Shown one piece after another: positions 7,991 to 17,572 of a DNA stretch of 42,763 nucleotides. The DNA comes from Methyloligella halotolerans (lineage in GTDB: Bacteria; Pseudomonadota; Alphaproteobacteria; Rhizobiales; Methyloligellaceae), in NCBI RefSeq assembly GCF_001708935.1, contig NZ_MASI01000013.1:1-42763 (forward strand). The letters run 5' to 3'. The position numbers and the translations under genes were made by a program. How positions within the stretch are numbered: the stretch's first letter is position 1; the number at the start of each line of letters is the position of its first letter. The notes beneath the pieces were generated by a model that was not told the origin of the DNA, ran no database searches, and saw only the letters and a list, made by a program, of their open reading frames with translations.

Positions 7991-10900
7991 CAGGCGTCGT
8001 TGCCGGTGCCGCCAATGATCTTGTCGTTACCGGAGCTGCCGTAGAGGGTGTCATTTCCGGAATAGCCCATCAGCGTGTCGTGACCGCTTTTGCCCCTCAG
8101 CACGTCAGAGTGAGCAAGGCCCAGAATGATCTGCGATCCGCTAGACCCACCTAGGTAGTCGCGTCCCGGCGTCCCCACGATCTTCGTGGCCCCGGATGGG
8201 GCGCCAGCGCTCGGCGCGCCGGCCGGCAGGTTGGCCGCACCAGCGGCTGCCATGACAGATTCTGGCGCGCCGATTTCCTCGTCGGGTGTGCGCGGGGTCT
8301 CGTCAGGCGGGTTTCCGGTGCCCGTCCCCTCACCTGTTCCTTCGCCCGTGCTCTCGCCCGGGTCGTAGGTGATCTCCGTGTCGGAGACTTCGAAGATCTT
8401 CTCAGGCAGGTTCTCCAGGTTCGAGTTGCGGGCGATGATGTCGGAGAACTGCTGGTTATCGACAAATTCCTCGTAGAAATCGAAATTGTCGAAGCGGTCC
8501 GCATAGTAGAGGCGGTCGCCTTCCTGCAGCCGGTCGAACTGCTCGTGCAAGACAACCCAGAAGGTCTGGCCGACCACGCCGCCATTGATGTGCGCCTCGG
8601 CCAAACCGCCGACCCAGAGATCCACGCGGTCGATACCCTTCACGGTGAAGGTGGTGTCGCCGTTGTCGATCAGCGCGATATTGGGATTGATGGCGCCGAA
8701 CGCCTCGATCTCATCCGCCTGCAGGACGAGATCCGGATACGCCTGCATGAACTGCTGGATAACCGTATCGCTCAGGCCGTTGCGGTCCTGGAAGTCATCC
8801 CAGGACTCGTAGGGCGAGAGATCCCCCGCAAAGCCGATCGCCTCCTGGATATACGGGCTATCCGACGCCATCAGGTCGATGCGGACCTGATTGAGGGTGC
8901 CGAGGCCAACATCCCAGGCACGGGTCACGTTGAAGGAGAAGAGATCGGCTCGGATGCGGACTAGGTCATTGCGGACGGCATCGACGAGGTTGAAGTCCAC
9001 CTCTTCCGCAGGCTGACCCGCGATGCCGCCAAGGATCGCGCTGACGCCGAGCTGCTCGTAGCCGGGCTGAGGCGTGTATCCTGCGGGGAGCGGCACGCTG
9101 AAGACGTCACCGTCGTTGGACGGATTGAGGAAGGCGTCGAACAGAGCCACCTGCTGGGTGGTGCCGTTCTCGTCGAGCACAGTGAGGGTCTGACCGATCA
9201 GGGAGTGGCCCACCCGGTAGACCGCCGCAGCGAACTCGTGAGAGATGCGGGCGTCGGCATCGGGATTGTATTCGAGATGGCCGTGGGTGCCGTCACCGCG
9301 CATGCCGCCCAGCAGCATGTCGGCGAACTCATCGAAGACAACCCGCTGATACTCGGCCTCGTTGATCATCTTGGCGGCCTGGAACACCTCCTCCGGCGTT
9401 CCGACGAAGCCGGATTCGAGCAGGTTCTCCACGTGCCAGTTGTGGTTACGCGCCCAGATGGTGTGCATCGAGGTGAGGGCGAAGTTCTCGTTCGCCCGGC
9501 CATCGCCGGCCACGTAGTGATCGAGAAGGTTCACGTACGGGTTGGTGTCCAGCAGCAAGGCGTGGCCGCTGCCCATAAAGTTGGAGACCACCGCCTCCAG
9601 GACGTCGGGATCGTATGCGCCGGTGGCCTCGTCGAACAGGCTGCCGGTGGCGTTCTCATCGATCGGATAGTCGCTGTAGTAGTCGCGGAAACTGATGGCG
9701 CCGCCGGGAAGCGAGTCGTCCACGAAGATCGTGTTGGCCTGCCAGTGGTGCTGGATGAGCTCGCGCAGGGTCGGCAGCAGATTATATTCCGGCGCCGACG
9801 GGTCGGGCTCGCCGGCGAGAAGGTGCATCCCGAAGCCCTGGTTCCCATCGCTCTCGCGGAGGAACTGGCCGACGAGCTCGTGTGAGCCGTAGGCCTGATT
9901 CTGATCGGCGAAGGGCGAGGTCTTGTTCAGGTGTTGCGGCACCCCGAATTCGTCGATGAATTCCACCGCGCCGCGGGTCAGGTCCGCAGGGTTGTTCGGG
10001 TCGAAGCCGCCGCCGTCGACCCCGCCGATCGGCAGGGTGCCGAACGCAGAGTCCTTCAGGATGAAGTCCAGGCCGTGATCGAAATACTGGCCGAACGACA
10101 TGAAGAAGATATTCGCGTTATTGGCCTGCTTCGGCAGGTTGGCTTCCTGGGTGCCGAGGATGTTGGAGATGTTACGCGCATCGAGGCCACGGAAGATGGG
10201 GTTGATGTCGCGGTTGTTGGTCTCCGGATTGAAATTGCCGTAGTGGGCGTTCGTCAGCCGGATGAAAACTTCATCGGCCGCACCGTATTCCGGGTTGTCC
10301 AGATTGTTGTTGCTGCCGAGGAGCTCGCGCACGCCGACGGCGGCACCCACATCGTCTTCGTCGCCGAAGGGCTGGTTGCCGTTGACCAGGTTCTTCAGGC
10401 CTTCCATGTCGCGCGCCGTGAGGGCGAAGGCCCCCTGCTCGGGCGGACCTTCCGCCACGGTCGGCGAGCCGGAGCTCGGGAAGGTGATCGAATGGGTCCC
10501 GTTCGAGAGGGTGGTCATCCCGTTCTCGGTGGTCTCGACGTAGTCGGACACAGAGCTGCCATTCGGGAGCTCGATCACGTCTTGCGGACGGAGGTCGCCG
10601 ATGATCGTGTCGTTGCCGCCATTCGACTTGAACACGATGCGATGGGCCGACTGCAGCGACGTGATGTCGATCGTGTCGTCGCCGGGCGTGCCGTCGATGG
10701 TGATGGTGTTGAAGTTGAGGCTCGTGCCGGTGAAGTCGCCGATCACCTGGATGGTGTCGCCGCCATTGGCGCCGCCCCCTGCACCGCCCGGAGAGGTGAC
10801 CTGCAGGGTGTTGACGCGGATCTCCTCGATATTGTCGAGCTCGGCGATCGCCACGCCATTGCGGGCGATGACGATCTCTGTGGACGCGGCCAGGGTGAGG

Positions 10901-13900
10901 CCCGAGATATTGGCCAGCGCAGCCGCACGAGAGTAGACCGTGAAGGTCTCGCTGCCCGCCACACCGTTGAGCTGATACGTATCGACGCCGGTGCCGCCAT
11001 CGATGATATCCCGGCCGTCGGTGCTGAGCTGGGCAATGGTGTCGTTGCCGCTTCCGGCGTTGATGCTGTCGTCTCCGGCACCGCCATTGATGGAGTCGTT
11101 GCCCGATCCACCGTCGATGGTGTCGTTGCCGGCGCCACCGTTGATGGAGTCGTTACCGCCACGCCCGCTCAGGAAGTCGTCGCCGCCGTTGCCGTTCAAG
11201 GTATCGGCGACGCCGGCCCCGAAGAAGGTATCGCCACCGAGAGCGATATCGTCGCCTTCGGTGCCGTTGAAGGTGCTGCCGGTGAAGAGACCGCGGGTCC
11301 AGTTGTCGCCCACGACCCCGGTCGGAGCGGAGAACAGCGTCTCGTCGAAGCCGGTGCCGTCCGTGAAGGAGACGCGCACCCGCAGGAGGCTTCCCACCTG
11401 GGAGGCGAAGCCGAAGATGCCTTCATTCGGAACGAAGGTGGCATCGGAGGTAAACTGGAGATTGTCCCAGGTGTTCGTCCACGTGGCGCCGCCATCCGTG
11501 GACATCTGCCACTGGAATTGCAGCGGTCCCACGCCGTTGGCGTCCTGGATGCTCGACACGTCGGCGGTCAGGACCTGGCCCTCGGTCGGGGTCAGGTCGT
11601 CGATGACGGGTGCACCCGTCGCCGGCTCGTTGAAGAACTGCGAGGTGTTGATGAAGACGAAGCCGCCATTGCCGTCGGAGAAGCGGAGCTGCTCGACATT
11701 GCGCACGATGTCCGTGTCGTCGGAGAGCAGCGCCCGGCCGGTCGCGGGATCGACCACATTGGACACCGTGTCCTGGCGCACGGTCAGGGTGCGCGTCGCG
11801 TCGTCGGCGATGATCGTGTAGTTCTCGAAGACGTCGTTGAAGACGGCGACGTCGATATCGTCCGGATTGCTGTCGGTGAGGATCTCGCGGACGATATGGA
11901 GTTGCGTCGGGCTGATGACGCGGTTGACCATCAGCTCAAAGAGCGATTTTCCGGCCCAGCCGAGCGCCACGTTGGGCGCACTGCTGTCGAAGACGTGCTT
12001 CATGCTGTCCACGGTGCCGATCTCGTTGCCGGCATTGTCGCGGATGCTGATCCGGACGTTGAGCCAACGATCGCCGTCGATGATGTCGTTGCCGCCGTTG
12101 CCCTGAAGGATGTCGCTGCCGGCACCGCCGATCAGGATGTTGCCTTCGAAGAACTCCTGACCCGGCTCTAGGGAGACGATCTCCGACAGGCCGGCGATAC
12201 GATCAATGCCCTCCTGGTTCAGACCGTCGTTGAAGAAGATGCCTTCGGTCGTCGCCACGGTGGCGCCCGGCGCAGGAACCCCCGCAACGCGGTCGTCACC
12301 GGTCAGGATATCGTCGTGCACCCAGCCCGAGAGCGCCTCGACCTTGTCGAAGCGGTTCCGGAGGATGTCGGCCTGCTCGGTAGTGAAGATCGGGACACGC
12401 AGATCGGCCCTGGCGTCGAAACTCACGCCTTTGAAAATCGACCAGTCGAAGCCGAACATGCCCTCGTTTCGCATGACGCTTTCGCCCTGGACCATGATGT
12501 CGTCGCCGGACTCGGCGTCGAAATCGTGCTCGTCGTTTCCGGCGAACATCACGTCATGGCCGACGATCGCGGAGTTGAAGAACAGCTCCGAGTTGTCGCC
12601 GGCCGTGGTGTCGAAGCCGCCGCCTGCCTCGATCCAGTCGTCGCCTTCGTTGCCGAGCAGGAAGTCGACGCCGTCGCCGCCGAGGATGAAGTCGTCACCC
12701 TCGCCGCCGAACACCTCAGTGTCGTCGACGCCGACGAAGATGGCATCCTTGCCCCTGCCGCCCATGATGATGTCGAGGCCGTTGGAGTTGGCGATGACGT
12801 CGTTGCCGTCTTCGCCCTTCAGGAAGTCGCCGGAATCGCCGCTGTCGGTGATGATGTCGTCGCCCGCGCCGCCATTGACGAGGTCCACGCCGGCGCCCGC
12901 CTCGATGCGGTCGTCGCCCGCGTCACCCCAGATGCTGTCGTCGCCGAAGCCGGAGATGATGGTATCGTTGCCTTCGGTGCCGCCGATGACGATGTGCTCG
13001 CCGCCGGTGTAGCGGATGTAATTGGCATCCGGCCCCGGGGTCGACAGATCGTCCCGCTGGACCTTTCCAAGCCCGAGAGCCTCCAGGATCGGATCGTTGC
13101 CGACCGGATCGGGCTCGAGCTGGTTCGCCTGATTGACCTCCAACACGTGGTCATAGTTCGCGAACGCATCCGCACCGATGTGATGGGTCACGACATCGTC
13201 GTCGGTGCCGCGAATGCCGTCGGCACCCGGCTGCGCCAGGCTCGTATTCGCCAGGATCAGCTTGGCGAAGGAGTTGTTCTCGAGCTCGTTGAGGAAATTC
13301 TGGCCCTGGGTCCGCGACAGGTAATAGAAGCGGTCGCCGTCCTGCAGGCTTTCCATCTGCATTTCGAAGATGGCGTTGAAGGTGGAGCCCAGCATGCCGC
13401 CGAAAGGCATGATGGCCTCGGCGAGACCGCCGATCCAAAGATCGATGGTGTTGAGGCCGGTCTCGACGCCGGCCCATGCGCCGGTGGAGGTCAGAAACTC
13501 CATGCGATCGGCGGGCTGTCCCGCGCCGCCCATCACCAGCAGGATGGCGGCATCGCGCTTTTGCTGGAGGGTGCCCGTGATGGACTCGTGGGTGCCGTAG
13601 GCGGCGATGAAGTTCACGACCGAGATCGGATTCTTCAGGTTGGCCGCAAGGTCCACCCAGTTGTCGTAGGGCTTGAGGAAGGTCGAGCTCGAAGCTGCAT
13701 AAAGCTGCTCGCGGGCCTCGTTGAGGGTCGGCACGCCGGTGTCGCGCCCACGGGCGATATTGATCGCCGGAAGGTCGAGGGGCAGGCCGAGCAGATTGTT
13801 GCGCAGGGCGTTGACCACGAACTCGTCGATCTCGTTGCCTTGCACGCCGGTCAGGCCGCGGATGACCGCAGCAGACGCCTCGTCGGCTGAGATGGCGAAC

Positions 13901-15870
13901 CCATTGGCGGTGTTCTGGGTGAACAGAACGGGGTTGAGGAATGCCGTGATCAGACCGACGTCGTCTTCGGTGCCGTCAGCAAACAGGCGCGGCAGATCAT
14001 CGGTCAGCATGGAGTGGCCGAACCGGTAAACCGTGTTGGCGAATTCCGCGAAGATCGAGGGATCCACATCGGTGACGTTGTTGAAGACGAATGGGTCGAT
14101 GTTGGGCTGGATCTTGCGCGCGAACTCTTCGAACACAAGGTGCTGATACTGCATCTCGGTGGCGAACTTGCCGGCCTGGAAGAGACGCTCGCCGTCCCAG
14201 TGGAGGCCGGCGCTGCTGGTCGGGACCGTCGTCACATCCTCAAGCAGCCACTCGTTGATGAAGTCGAGATCGCCGCTGGCGAGAATGGTGGCCTTCTGGG
14301 CCTCCACCTGCCGGTTGTGCTCGGAGTGGAAGATGTGATGGACGGCGGTCAGGCCGATATTCTCGTTGCCGCGGCCATCGCCGGTGATGAAGTGACGGTC
14401 GAGCAGCTCGTCGTCGTAGGTTCCGACCGGCTGCTGATCCCCCGGACCGCTGATGTCGGGATCGGAATCCGCCGTCTTGAACGTGTCGGGAATGTGATCG
14501 CCGTCGCTGTCGTACATCCCCGGAACCGCGTTGTGGGCGATGTCGTCGAGGAAGGCGTGTGCGGTCCGAATGGCGTTGGCGGCGAAGGTGTTCACTGGAT
14601 CCGTGGACGTGCCCGACACCGTCAGGTCGTCGGCCGTGTTCGGGATGCCGTCCGGGCCGAGCCCGATGACGAGCTGCGGATTGCCGGTGACCGGATCAGG
14701 GATGAAATTGCCGTACTGGTCCGTGCGGAGTAGCGGCAGGTTGAGAATGTCGTTGTCGGTCAGCTCGATACCGAGCATGTCCCGGGCCTGAGCCTTGATG
14801 TCCGCCCATGTGGGAAGGCCTCCGGCCTCGCCATCCAGCAGGCGCCCGGTCGCGATGGGATGACCGTTCTCGTCGAGCTCATACTCGCGCAGGAAGACCT
14901 GGTGCGAAGGATGGGACGTGTAGGTCTGGTTCTGGTCGACGAACGGAGTCGTGGTGTTGGTATGAGACTCCCCGTCCGGCGTCGCACGGGTCAGGACCAT
15001 GAAGGCCATCTGCGGCGGCACCTCGTCGCCGCTGTTGGGGATTCCGTCAGGGCCGTGAGTGACGAGCGGGTCGTCGGGGGCGAGCGGCACATAGATGGTG
15101 CCGTTGCCGCCCTTGGTGATGAGATCGAGGCCGTGATCGAAGAACTGGCCAAAGAACGTCATCCATGCGTTGAACGGCGCGGACAATCCCTCGTCCGGGG
15201 CGACGTTCGGAAGGATGATCGAACCGTTGGCCGCTTCGATCCCCAGGGACGCGATCAGATCGTCGAAGACCGTTTGGGCCGCTTCCTTGTCGAGATCCGT
15301 CGCGCCGGCATCGCCAAGCACGGAGATGAGCGTCGCATAGGCGGTCTGAACCGTGTCGAGGTCGCCGCCCTCCAGAGTGCCGCCCGGGCCGTAGATGGTC
15401 TCCGACCCCGCGTGGGTCAGCGCGGCCACAATGGCGGCCGGGTTGTTGAAGCTCATGTCGACGATGAGATTGGAGATCTCGCGCGGATCGGCGTCCACTA
15501 GGTCACCGGGAGCGCCATAGTTCCCATTCACCAGGGCGGGCGCTGGCCCGGGACCGTCGAAATCGATGGAGTCGCCATCGGTGTCGTTGATATAACTCGG
15601 ATCGAAAAGCCGCGGCATGGGCTGGTCCGCGGCGCCCCAAGTTTCGCGACCGGGTTCGAGATGGTTGTAGGTGCCATCGACGGTTCGCAGCCCATAGGGC
15701 ACATGAGGATCGGGGATGGCGAGCGCTGCTCCGGGCGTACCGGGCGCGACGACATTGCCTTCGGGATCGACGTAGATTTCCGTCAGAGGCGTGCCGGCCG
15801 CATGGGCCTCCGAGATCTTGATCTGACGCAGTATGAACTCAAGATCGGCTTGGTTGAGTTTAACGCCCAT
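7990..15870 (-). CDS. Giant RTX protein with two animal-type heme peroxidase domains (MopA-like)
   Basis: This protein has 2,626 residues from ATG 15870. A TTG at 15900 also opens the frame, but GGAG and AGAGGAG motifs precede the ATG. There is no Sec signal, which fits type I secretion. Domain 1 (about 160-900) has FGQFFDHGLD with distal His 246, YRFGHSM with proximal His 619, and ARGRDTG near 707. RTX repeats follow (about 960-1090, 1242-1265 and 1537-1617), with an Ig-like segment (about 1417-1520) before the last block. Domain 2 (about 1817-2483) has FGQYFDHGLD with His 1932 and YRVGHSL with His 2222, but RAWD replaces RGRD near 2315. A Thr/Gly/Glu linker and RTX repeats then run to a premature stop (7990-7992). 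The closest described proteins are the Mn(II)-oxidising MopA peroxidases of Aurantimonas and Erythrobacter. Mn oxidation here is inferred, not shown. Confidence 0.9.
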   Translation of the reverse strand: MGVKLNQADLEFILRQIKISEAHAAGTPLTEIYVDPEGNVVAPGTPGAALAIPDPHVPYGLRTVDGTYNHLEPGRETWGAADQPMPRLFDPSYINDTDGDSIDFDGPGPAPALVNGNYGAPGDLVDADPREISNLIVDMSFNNPAAIVAALTHAGSETIYGPGGTLEGGDLDTVQTAYATLISVLGDAGATDLDKEAAQTVFDDLIASLGIEAANGSIILPNVAPDEGLSAPFNAWMTFFGQFFDHGLDLITKGGNGTIYVPLAPDDPLVTHGPDGIPNSGDEVPPQMAFMVLTRATPDGESHTNTTTPFVDQNQTYTSHPSHQVFLREYELDENGHPIATGRLLDGEAGGLPTWADIKAQARDMLGIELTDNDILNLPLLRTDQYGNFIPDPVTGNPQLVIGLGPDGIPNTADDLTVSGTSTDPVNTFAANAIRTAHAFLDDIAHNAVPGMYDSDGDHIPDTFKTADSDPDISGPGDQQPVGTYDDELLDRHFITGDGRGNENIGLTAVHHIFHSEHNRQVEAQKATILASGDLDFINEWLLEDVTTVPTSSAGLHWDGERLFQAGKFATEMQYQHLVFEEFARKIQPNIDPFVFNNVTDVDPSIFAEFANTVYRFGHSMLTDDLPRLFADGTEDDVGLITAFLNPVLFTQNTANGFAISADEASAAVIRGLTGVQGNEIDEFVVNALRNNLLGLPLDLPAINIARGRDTGVPTLNEAREQLYAASSSTFLKPYDNWVDLAANLKNPISVVNFIAAYGTHESITGTLQQKRDAAILLVMGGAGQPADRMEFLTSTGAWAGVETGLNTIDLWIGGLAEAIMPFGGMLGSTFNAIFEMQMESLQDGDRFYYLSRTQGQNFLNELENNSFAKLILANTSLAQPGADGIRGTDDDVVTHHIGADAFANYDHVLEVNQANQLEPDPVGNDPILEALGLGKVQRDDLSTPGPDANYIRYTGGEHIVIGGTEGNDTIISGFGDDSIWGDAGDDRIEAGAGVDLVNGGAGDDIITDSGDSGDFLKGEDGNDVIANSNGLDIIMGGRGKDAIFVGVDDTEVFGGEGDDFILGGDGVDFLLGNEGDDWIEAGGGFDTTAGDNSELFFNSAIVGHDVMFAGNDEHDFDAESGDDIMVQGESVMRNEGMFGFDWSIFKGVSFDARADLRVPIFTTEQADILRNRFDKVEALSGWVHDDILTGDDRVAGVPAPGATVATTEGIFFNDGLNQEGIDRIAGLSEIVSLEPGQEFFEGNILIGGAGSDILQGNGGNDIIDGDRWLNVRISIRDNAGNEIGTVDSMKHVFDSSAPNVALGWAGKSLFELMVNRVISPTQLHIVREILTDSNPDDIDVAVFNDVFENYTIIADDATRTLTVRQDTVSNVVDPATGRALLSDDTDIVRNVEQLRFSDGNGGFVFINTSQFFNEPATGAPVIDDLTPTEGQVLTADVSSIQDANGVGPLQFQWQMSTDGGATWTNTWDNLQFTSDATFVPNEGIFGFASQVGSLLRVRVSFTDGTGFDETLFSAPTGVVGDNWTRGLFTGSTFNGTEGDDIALGGDTFFGAGVADTLNGNGGDDFLSGRGGNDSINGGAGNDTIDGGSGNDSINGGAGDDSINAGSGNDTIAQLSTDGRDIIDGGTGVDTYQLNGVAGSETFTVYSRAAALANISGLTLAASTEIVIARNGVAIAELDNIEEIRVNTLQVTSPGGAGGGANGGDTIQVIGDFTGTSLNFNTITIDGTPGDDTIDITSLQSAHRIVFKSNGGNDTIIGDLRPQDVIELPNGSSVSDYVETTENGMTTLSNGTHSITFPSSGSPTVAEGPPEQGAFALTARDMEGLKNLVNGNQPFGDEDDVGAAVGVRELLGSNNNLDNPEYGAADEVFIRLTNAHYGNFNPETNNRDINPIFRGLDARNISNILGTQEANLPKQANNANIFFMSFGQYFDHGLDFILKDSAFGTLPIGGVDGGGFDPNNPADLTRGAVEFIDEFGVPQHLNKTSPFADQNQAYGSHELVGQFLRESDGNQGFGMHLLAGEPDPSAPEYNLLPTLRELIQHHWQANTIFVDDSLPGGAISFRDYYSDYPIDENATGSLFDEATGAYDPDVLEAVVSNFMGSGHALLLDTNPYVNLLDHYVAGDGRANENFALTSMHTIWARNHNWHVENLLESGFVGTPEEVFQAAKMINEAEYQRVVFDEFADMLLGGMRGDGTHGHLEYNPDADARISHEFAAAVYRVGHSLIGQTLTVLDENGTTQQVALFDAFLNPSNDGDVFSVPLPAGYTPQPGYEQLGVSAILGGIAGQPAEEVDFNLVDAVRNDLVRIRADLFSFNVTRAWDVGLGTLNQVRIDLMASDSPYIQEAIGFAGDLSPYESWDDFQDRNGLSDTVIQQFMQAYPDLVLQADEIEAFGAINPNIALIDNGDTTFTVKGIDRVDLWVGGLAEAHINGGVVGQTFWVVLHEQFDRLQEGDRLYYADRFDNFDFYEEFVDNQQFSDIIARNSNLENLPEKIFEVSDTEITYDPGESTGEGTGEGTGTGNPPDETPRTPDEEIGAPESVMAAAGAANLPAGAPSAGAPSGATKIVGTPGRDYLGGSSGSQIILGLAHSDVLRGKSGHDTLMGYSGNDTLYGSSGNDKIIGGTGNDA

Positions 15871-15945
15871 GTCTCCGCTCTCCTCTGGCTCCGCGGCCAA
15901 TACGCTCCGCGGCCTGATCCTCAGGGCTGGCGATCACTGCACAAT

Positions 15946-15962
15946 CGTGGGTTGTTCCCACG
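15946..15962. promoter_or_regulatory. Inverted repeat CGTGGG-N5-CCCACG upstream of the peroxidase gene
   Basis: Perfect 6-base arms flank TTGTT, 76 bases upstream of the peroxidase ATG at 15870. The core GGGTTGT-N-CCC resembles GGGGTTGT-N3-CCCC at 18639-18653, upstream of the LuxR-type gene. It could be the binding site of one of the nearby NarL/LuxR-type regulators, or a 5' UTR hairpin. Confidence 0.35.
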
Positions 15963-16042
15963 CGCCACGTCCCTAAAATGATTGCCCTCGGCTGCAACCT
16001 GCAGACGAGGATGGTTGAGGCATCTTCGGTGAAAGTCGTGAG

Positions 16043-17548
16043 ATGGCGGTAGATCGGAAGGTCGGACGATCCGTACGGACTTCGGACGTGGTCCGAACTG
16101 GACCTTCCGTCTGGAGTCTGACCCGACTTTGGTCCGACTCTCCCATCAGCCGATGGCTATCGAGGCTCGGGCGGCGGTGGAGCACTGTCGGGCTCAGCGG
16201 CCGCCTCCTTATGTCGGTGGTCGCGATCTACCTGTTCCTGACGCTCGTCTCGGGGATTCTTCAGACCCAATGGACCATCAGCAATCTCCGGCGGGATAGC
16301 GGTGATGTCGTCTCCAGCCTGGTGCAGATGCGCATGGCCCCCTACCGGGAGGAGCTGGTCTCCACCGGACGCTTGTCCACCGAGAGCCGCAAGGCACTCG
16401 ACGAGGCGTTCGGCGAGTGGCGGCGCTCACCCGAGTTCGAGGCGGTCCAAATCCTGACCGCCGGCGGCACCGTCCTCTACAACACTTCGAATACGCCCCT
16501 CTCCGAGGCGTTGCATCCTCAAGACATAAAGCGAGCCGCCGAAGGGAAGGTCGTCGCGACCTACGAGAATACCGACAGCCATCTGTCACGCCGCCGCGAA
16601 GTCACCAACGAACCGACATTCGGCACTATCTACTTCCCCATCTTCGACAAGTCCGATCGGGTGATCGCGGTCGGCGCCTTTATCGGCGAGTTCGACCAGC
16701 TGCATCGGCGGACGATAGCCATCATCTCCGGCAGCTGGGCCATCCGGCTCGCGATAACGTTGCTGGCCGTGATCCTTCTCTTCTCGCTTCTCCGCAGCTC
16801 CTCGGTTCTGCTTCGCCATCAGCAGAGGAAGCGCTTTCGCCAGTACCGGTTCGCGCGCCAGCTTGCCGCCCGGAACAACATTCTCCGACAAGACGCAGAG
16901 GAATCGCGTCGCAACGCGGTCCAGATCAACGAGCATCTTCTCAGCCGTGTCGGTGCCGATATTCATGACGGCCCCATGCAGCTGTTAAGCTTGGCGATGC
17001 TGGAGCAGACGGCCGACAAGGAAGCCGATGGGTCGGTCGGCGAGCGTTCCACCGCGAACCCTGCGCAAGCCGGTTGCCCCCGGCCTCTTCTGAGCGAAGC
17101 GATTGCACAGCTGCGGCTTCTGTCCAGGGGCCTGGTGCTTCCCGAGCTATCGGAGCTTTCCCCGGAAGAGTGCGTGCGTCTTGCCGTCTCGCGCCACGAA
17201 CAGCTGACAGACACCCAGGTCTATACGGAAATCCTCTGCGAGCACGCGCTGCCAGAAGAGCTGAAGACGTGCCTCTACCGCATCGTGCAGGAGGGGCTCA
17301 TGAACGCCATCCATCACGCCGAGGGCAAGGGACAAGAGGTGATACTCGCAAGCCTCGATCAGGAAATCGTTTTGACGATCAGAGATCGGGGGCCGGGACT
17401 GTCGGATGACCGGTCGGGGGATTCGGATCGTCCCCGGCTCGGCTTGCTCGGCTTGCGAAACCGCGTGCATGCATGCGGCGGCACGCTGCAAATCCTCTCC
17501 CGCGACGATGGCGGAGCGGAGCTGACCGTGAGGCTTCCGCACGACTAG
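16043..17548 (+). CDS. NarL-type two-component sensor histidine kinase
   Basis: This is a 501-residue membrane sensor. Transmembrane helix 1 is at about 55-76 (MSVVAIYLFLTLVSGILQ) and helix 2 at about 232-253 (WAIRLAITLLAVILLFSLL), enclosing a periplasmic domain of about 155 residues with no family I recognise. A HisKA_3 dimerisation region with His 308 (ADIHDGPMQLLSLAML) and a HATPase domain (MNAIHHAEG, RDRGPGLSDD, LGLLGLRNR) complete it. A later in-frame ATG at 16211 lies just before helix 1, and neither start has a strong ribosome site, so the first 56 residues are uncertain. They coincide with a dyad cluster that may be regulatory DNA. It is divergent from the RTX peroxidase gene and convergent with a NarL-type response regulator, its likely partner. 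Confidence 0.9.
   Translation: MAVDRKVGRSVRTSDVVRTGPSVWSLTRLWSDSPISRWLSRLGRRWSTVGLSGRLLMSVVAIYLFLTLVSGILQTQWTISNLRRDSGDVVSSLVQMRMAPYREELVSTGRLSTESRKALDEAFGEWRRSPEFEAVQILTAGGTVLYNTSNTPLSEALHPQDIKRAAEGKVVATYENTDSHLSRRREVTNEPTFGTIYFPIFDKSDRVIAVGAFIGEFDQLHRRTIAIISGSWAIRLAITLLAVILLFSLLRSSSVLLRHQQRKRFRQYRFARQLAARNNILRQDAEESRRNAVQINEHLLSRVGADIHDGPMQLLSLAMLEQTADKEADGSVGERSTANPAQAGCPRPLLSEAIAQLRLLSRGLVLPELSELSPEECVRLAVSRHEQLTDTQVYTEILCEHALPEELKTCLYRIVQEGLMNAIHHAEGKGQEVILASLDQEIVLTIRDRGPGLSDDRSGDSDRPRLGLLGLRNRVHACGGTLQILSRDDGGAELTVRLPHD
16061..16138. promoter_or_regulatory. Cluster of CGGAC/GTCCG dyads, candidate operator array
   Basis: Within 78 bases there are GTCGGAC (16061-16067), the palindrome TCCGTACGGA (16070-16079), the perfect dyad TTCGGAC-GTG-GTCCGAA (16081-16097) and GTCCGAC (16132-16138), which is the exact reverse complement of the first element. 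This sits between the divergent peroxidase and sensor-kinase genes, inside the first 32 codons of the kinase frame if translation starts at 16043. An operator array is inferred from symmetry alone. Confidence 0.4.
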
Positions 17549-17572
17549 GCGAAGGCTGGCCGAGGCCGAGCG

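Noticed and set aside
9931..12171. Long plus-strand open frame opposite the peroxidase gene
   Set aside because: It is antisense to the RTX peroxidase; the frame stays open because of GC-rich codons and Gly/Asp repeats. Its Val/Ala/Asp-rich product matches no family.
12316..13890. Second long plus-strand open frame opposite the peroxidase gene
   Set aside because: Antisense artefact of the same coding sequence, with no ribosome site or domain.
17549..17572. Possible terminator between the convergent kinase and response-regulator genes
   Set aside because: Only an imperfect GGCC/GGCC stem is present, with no T-run.
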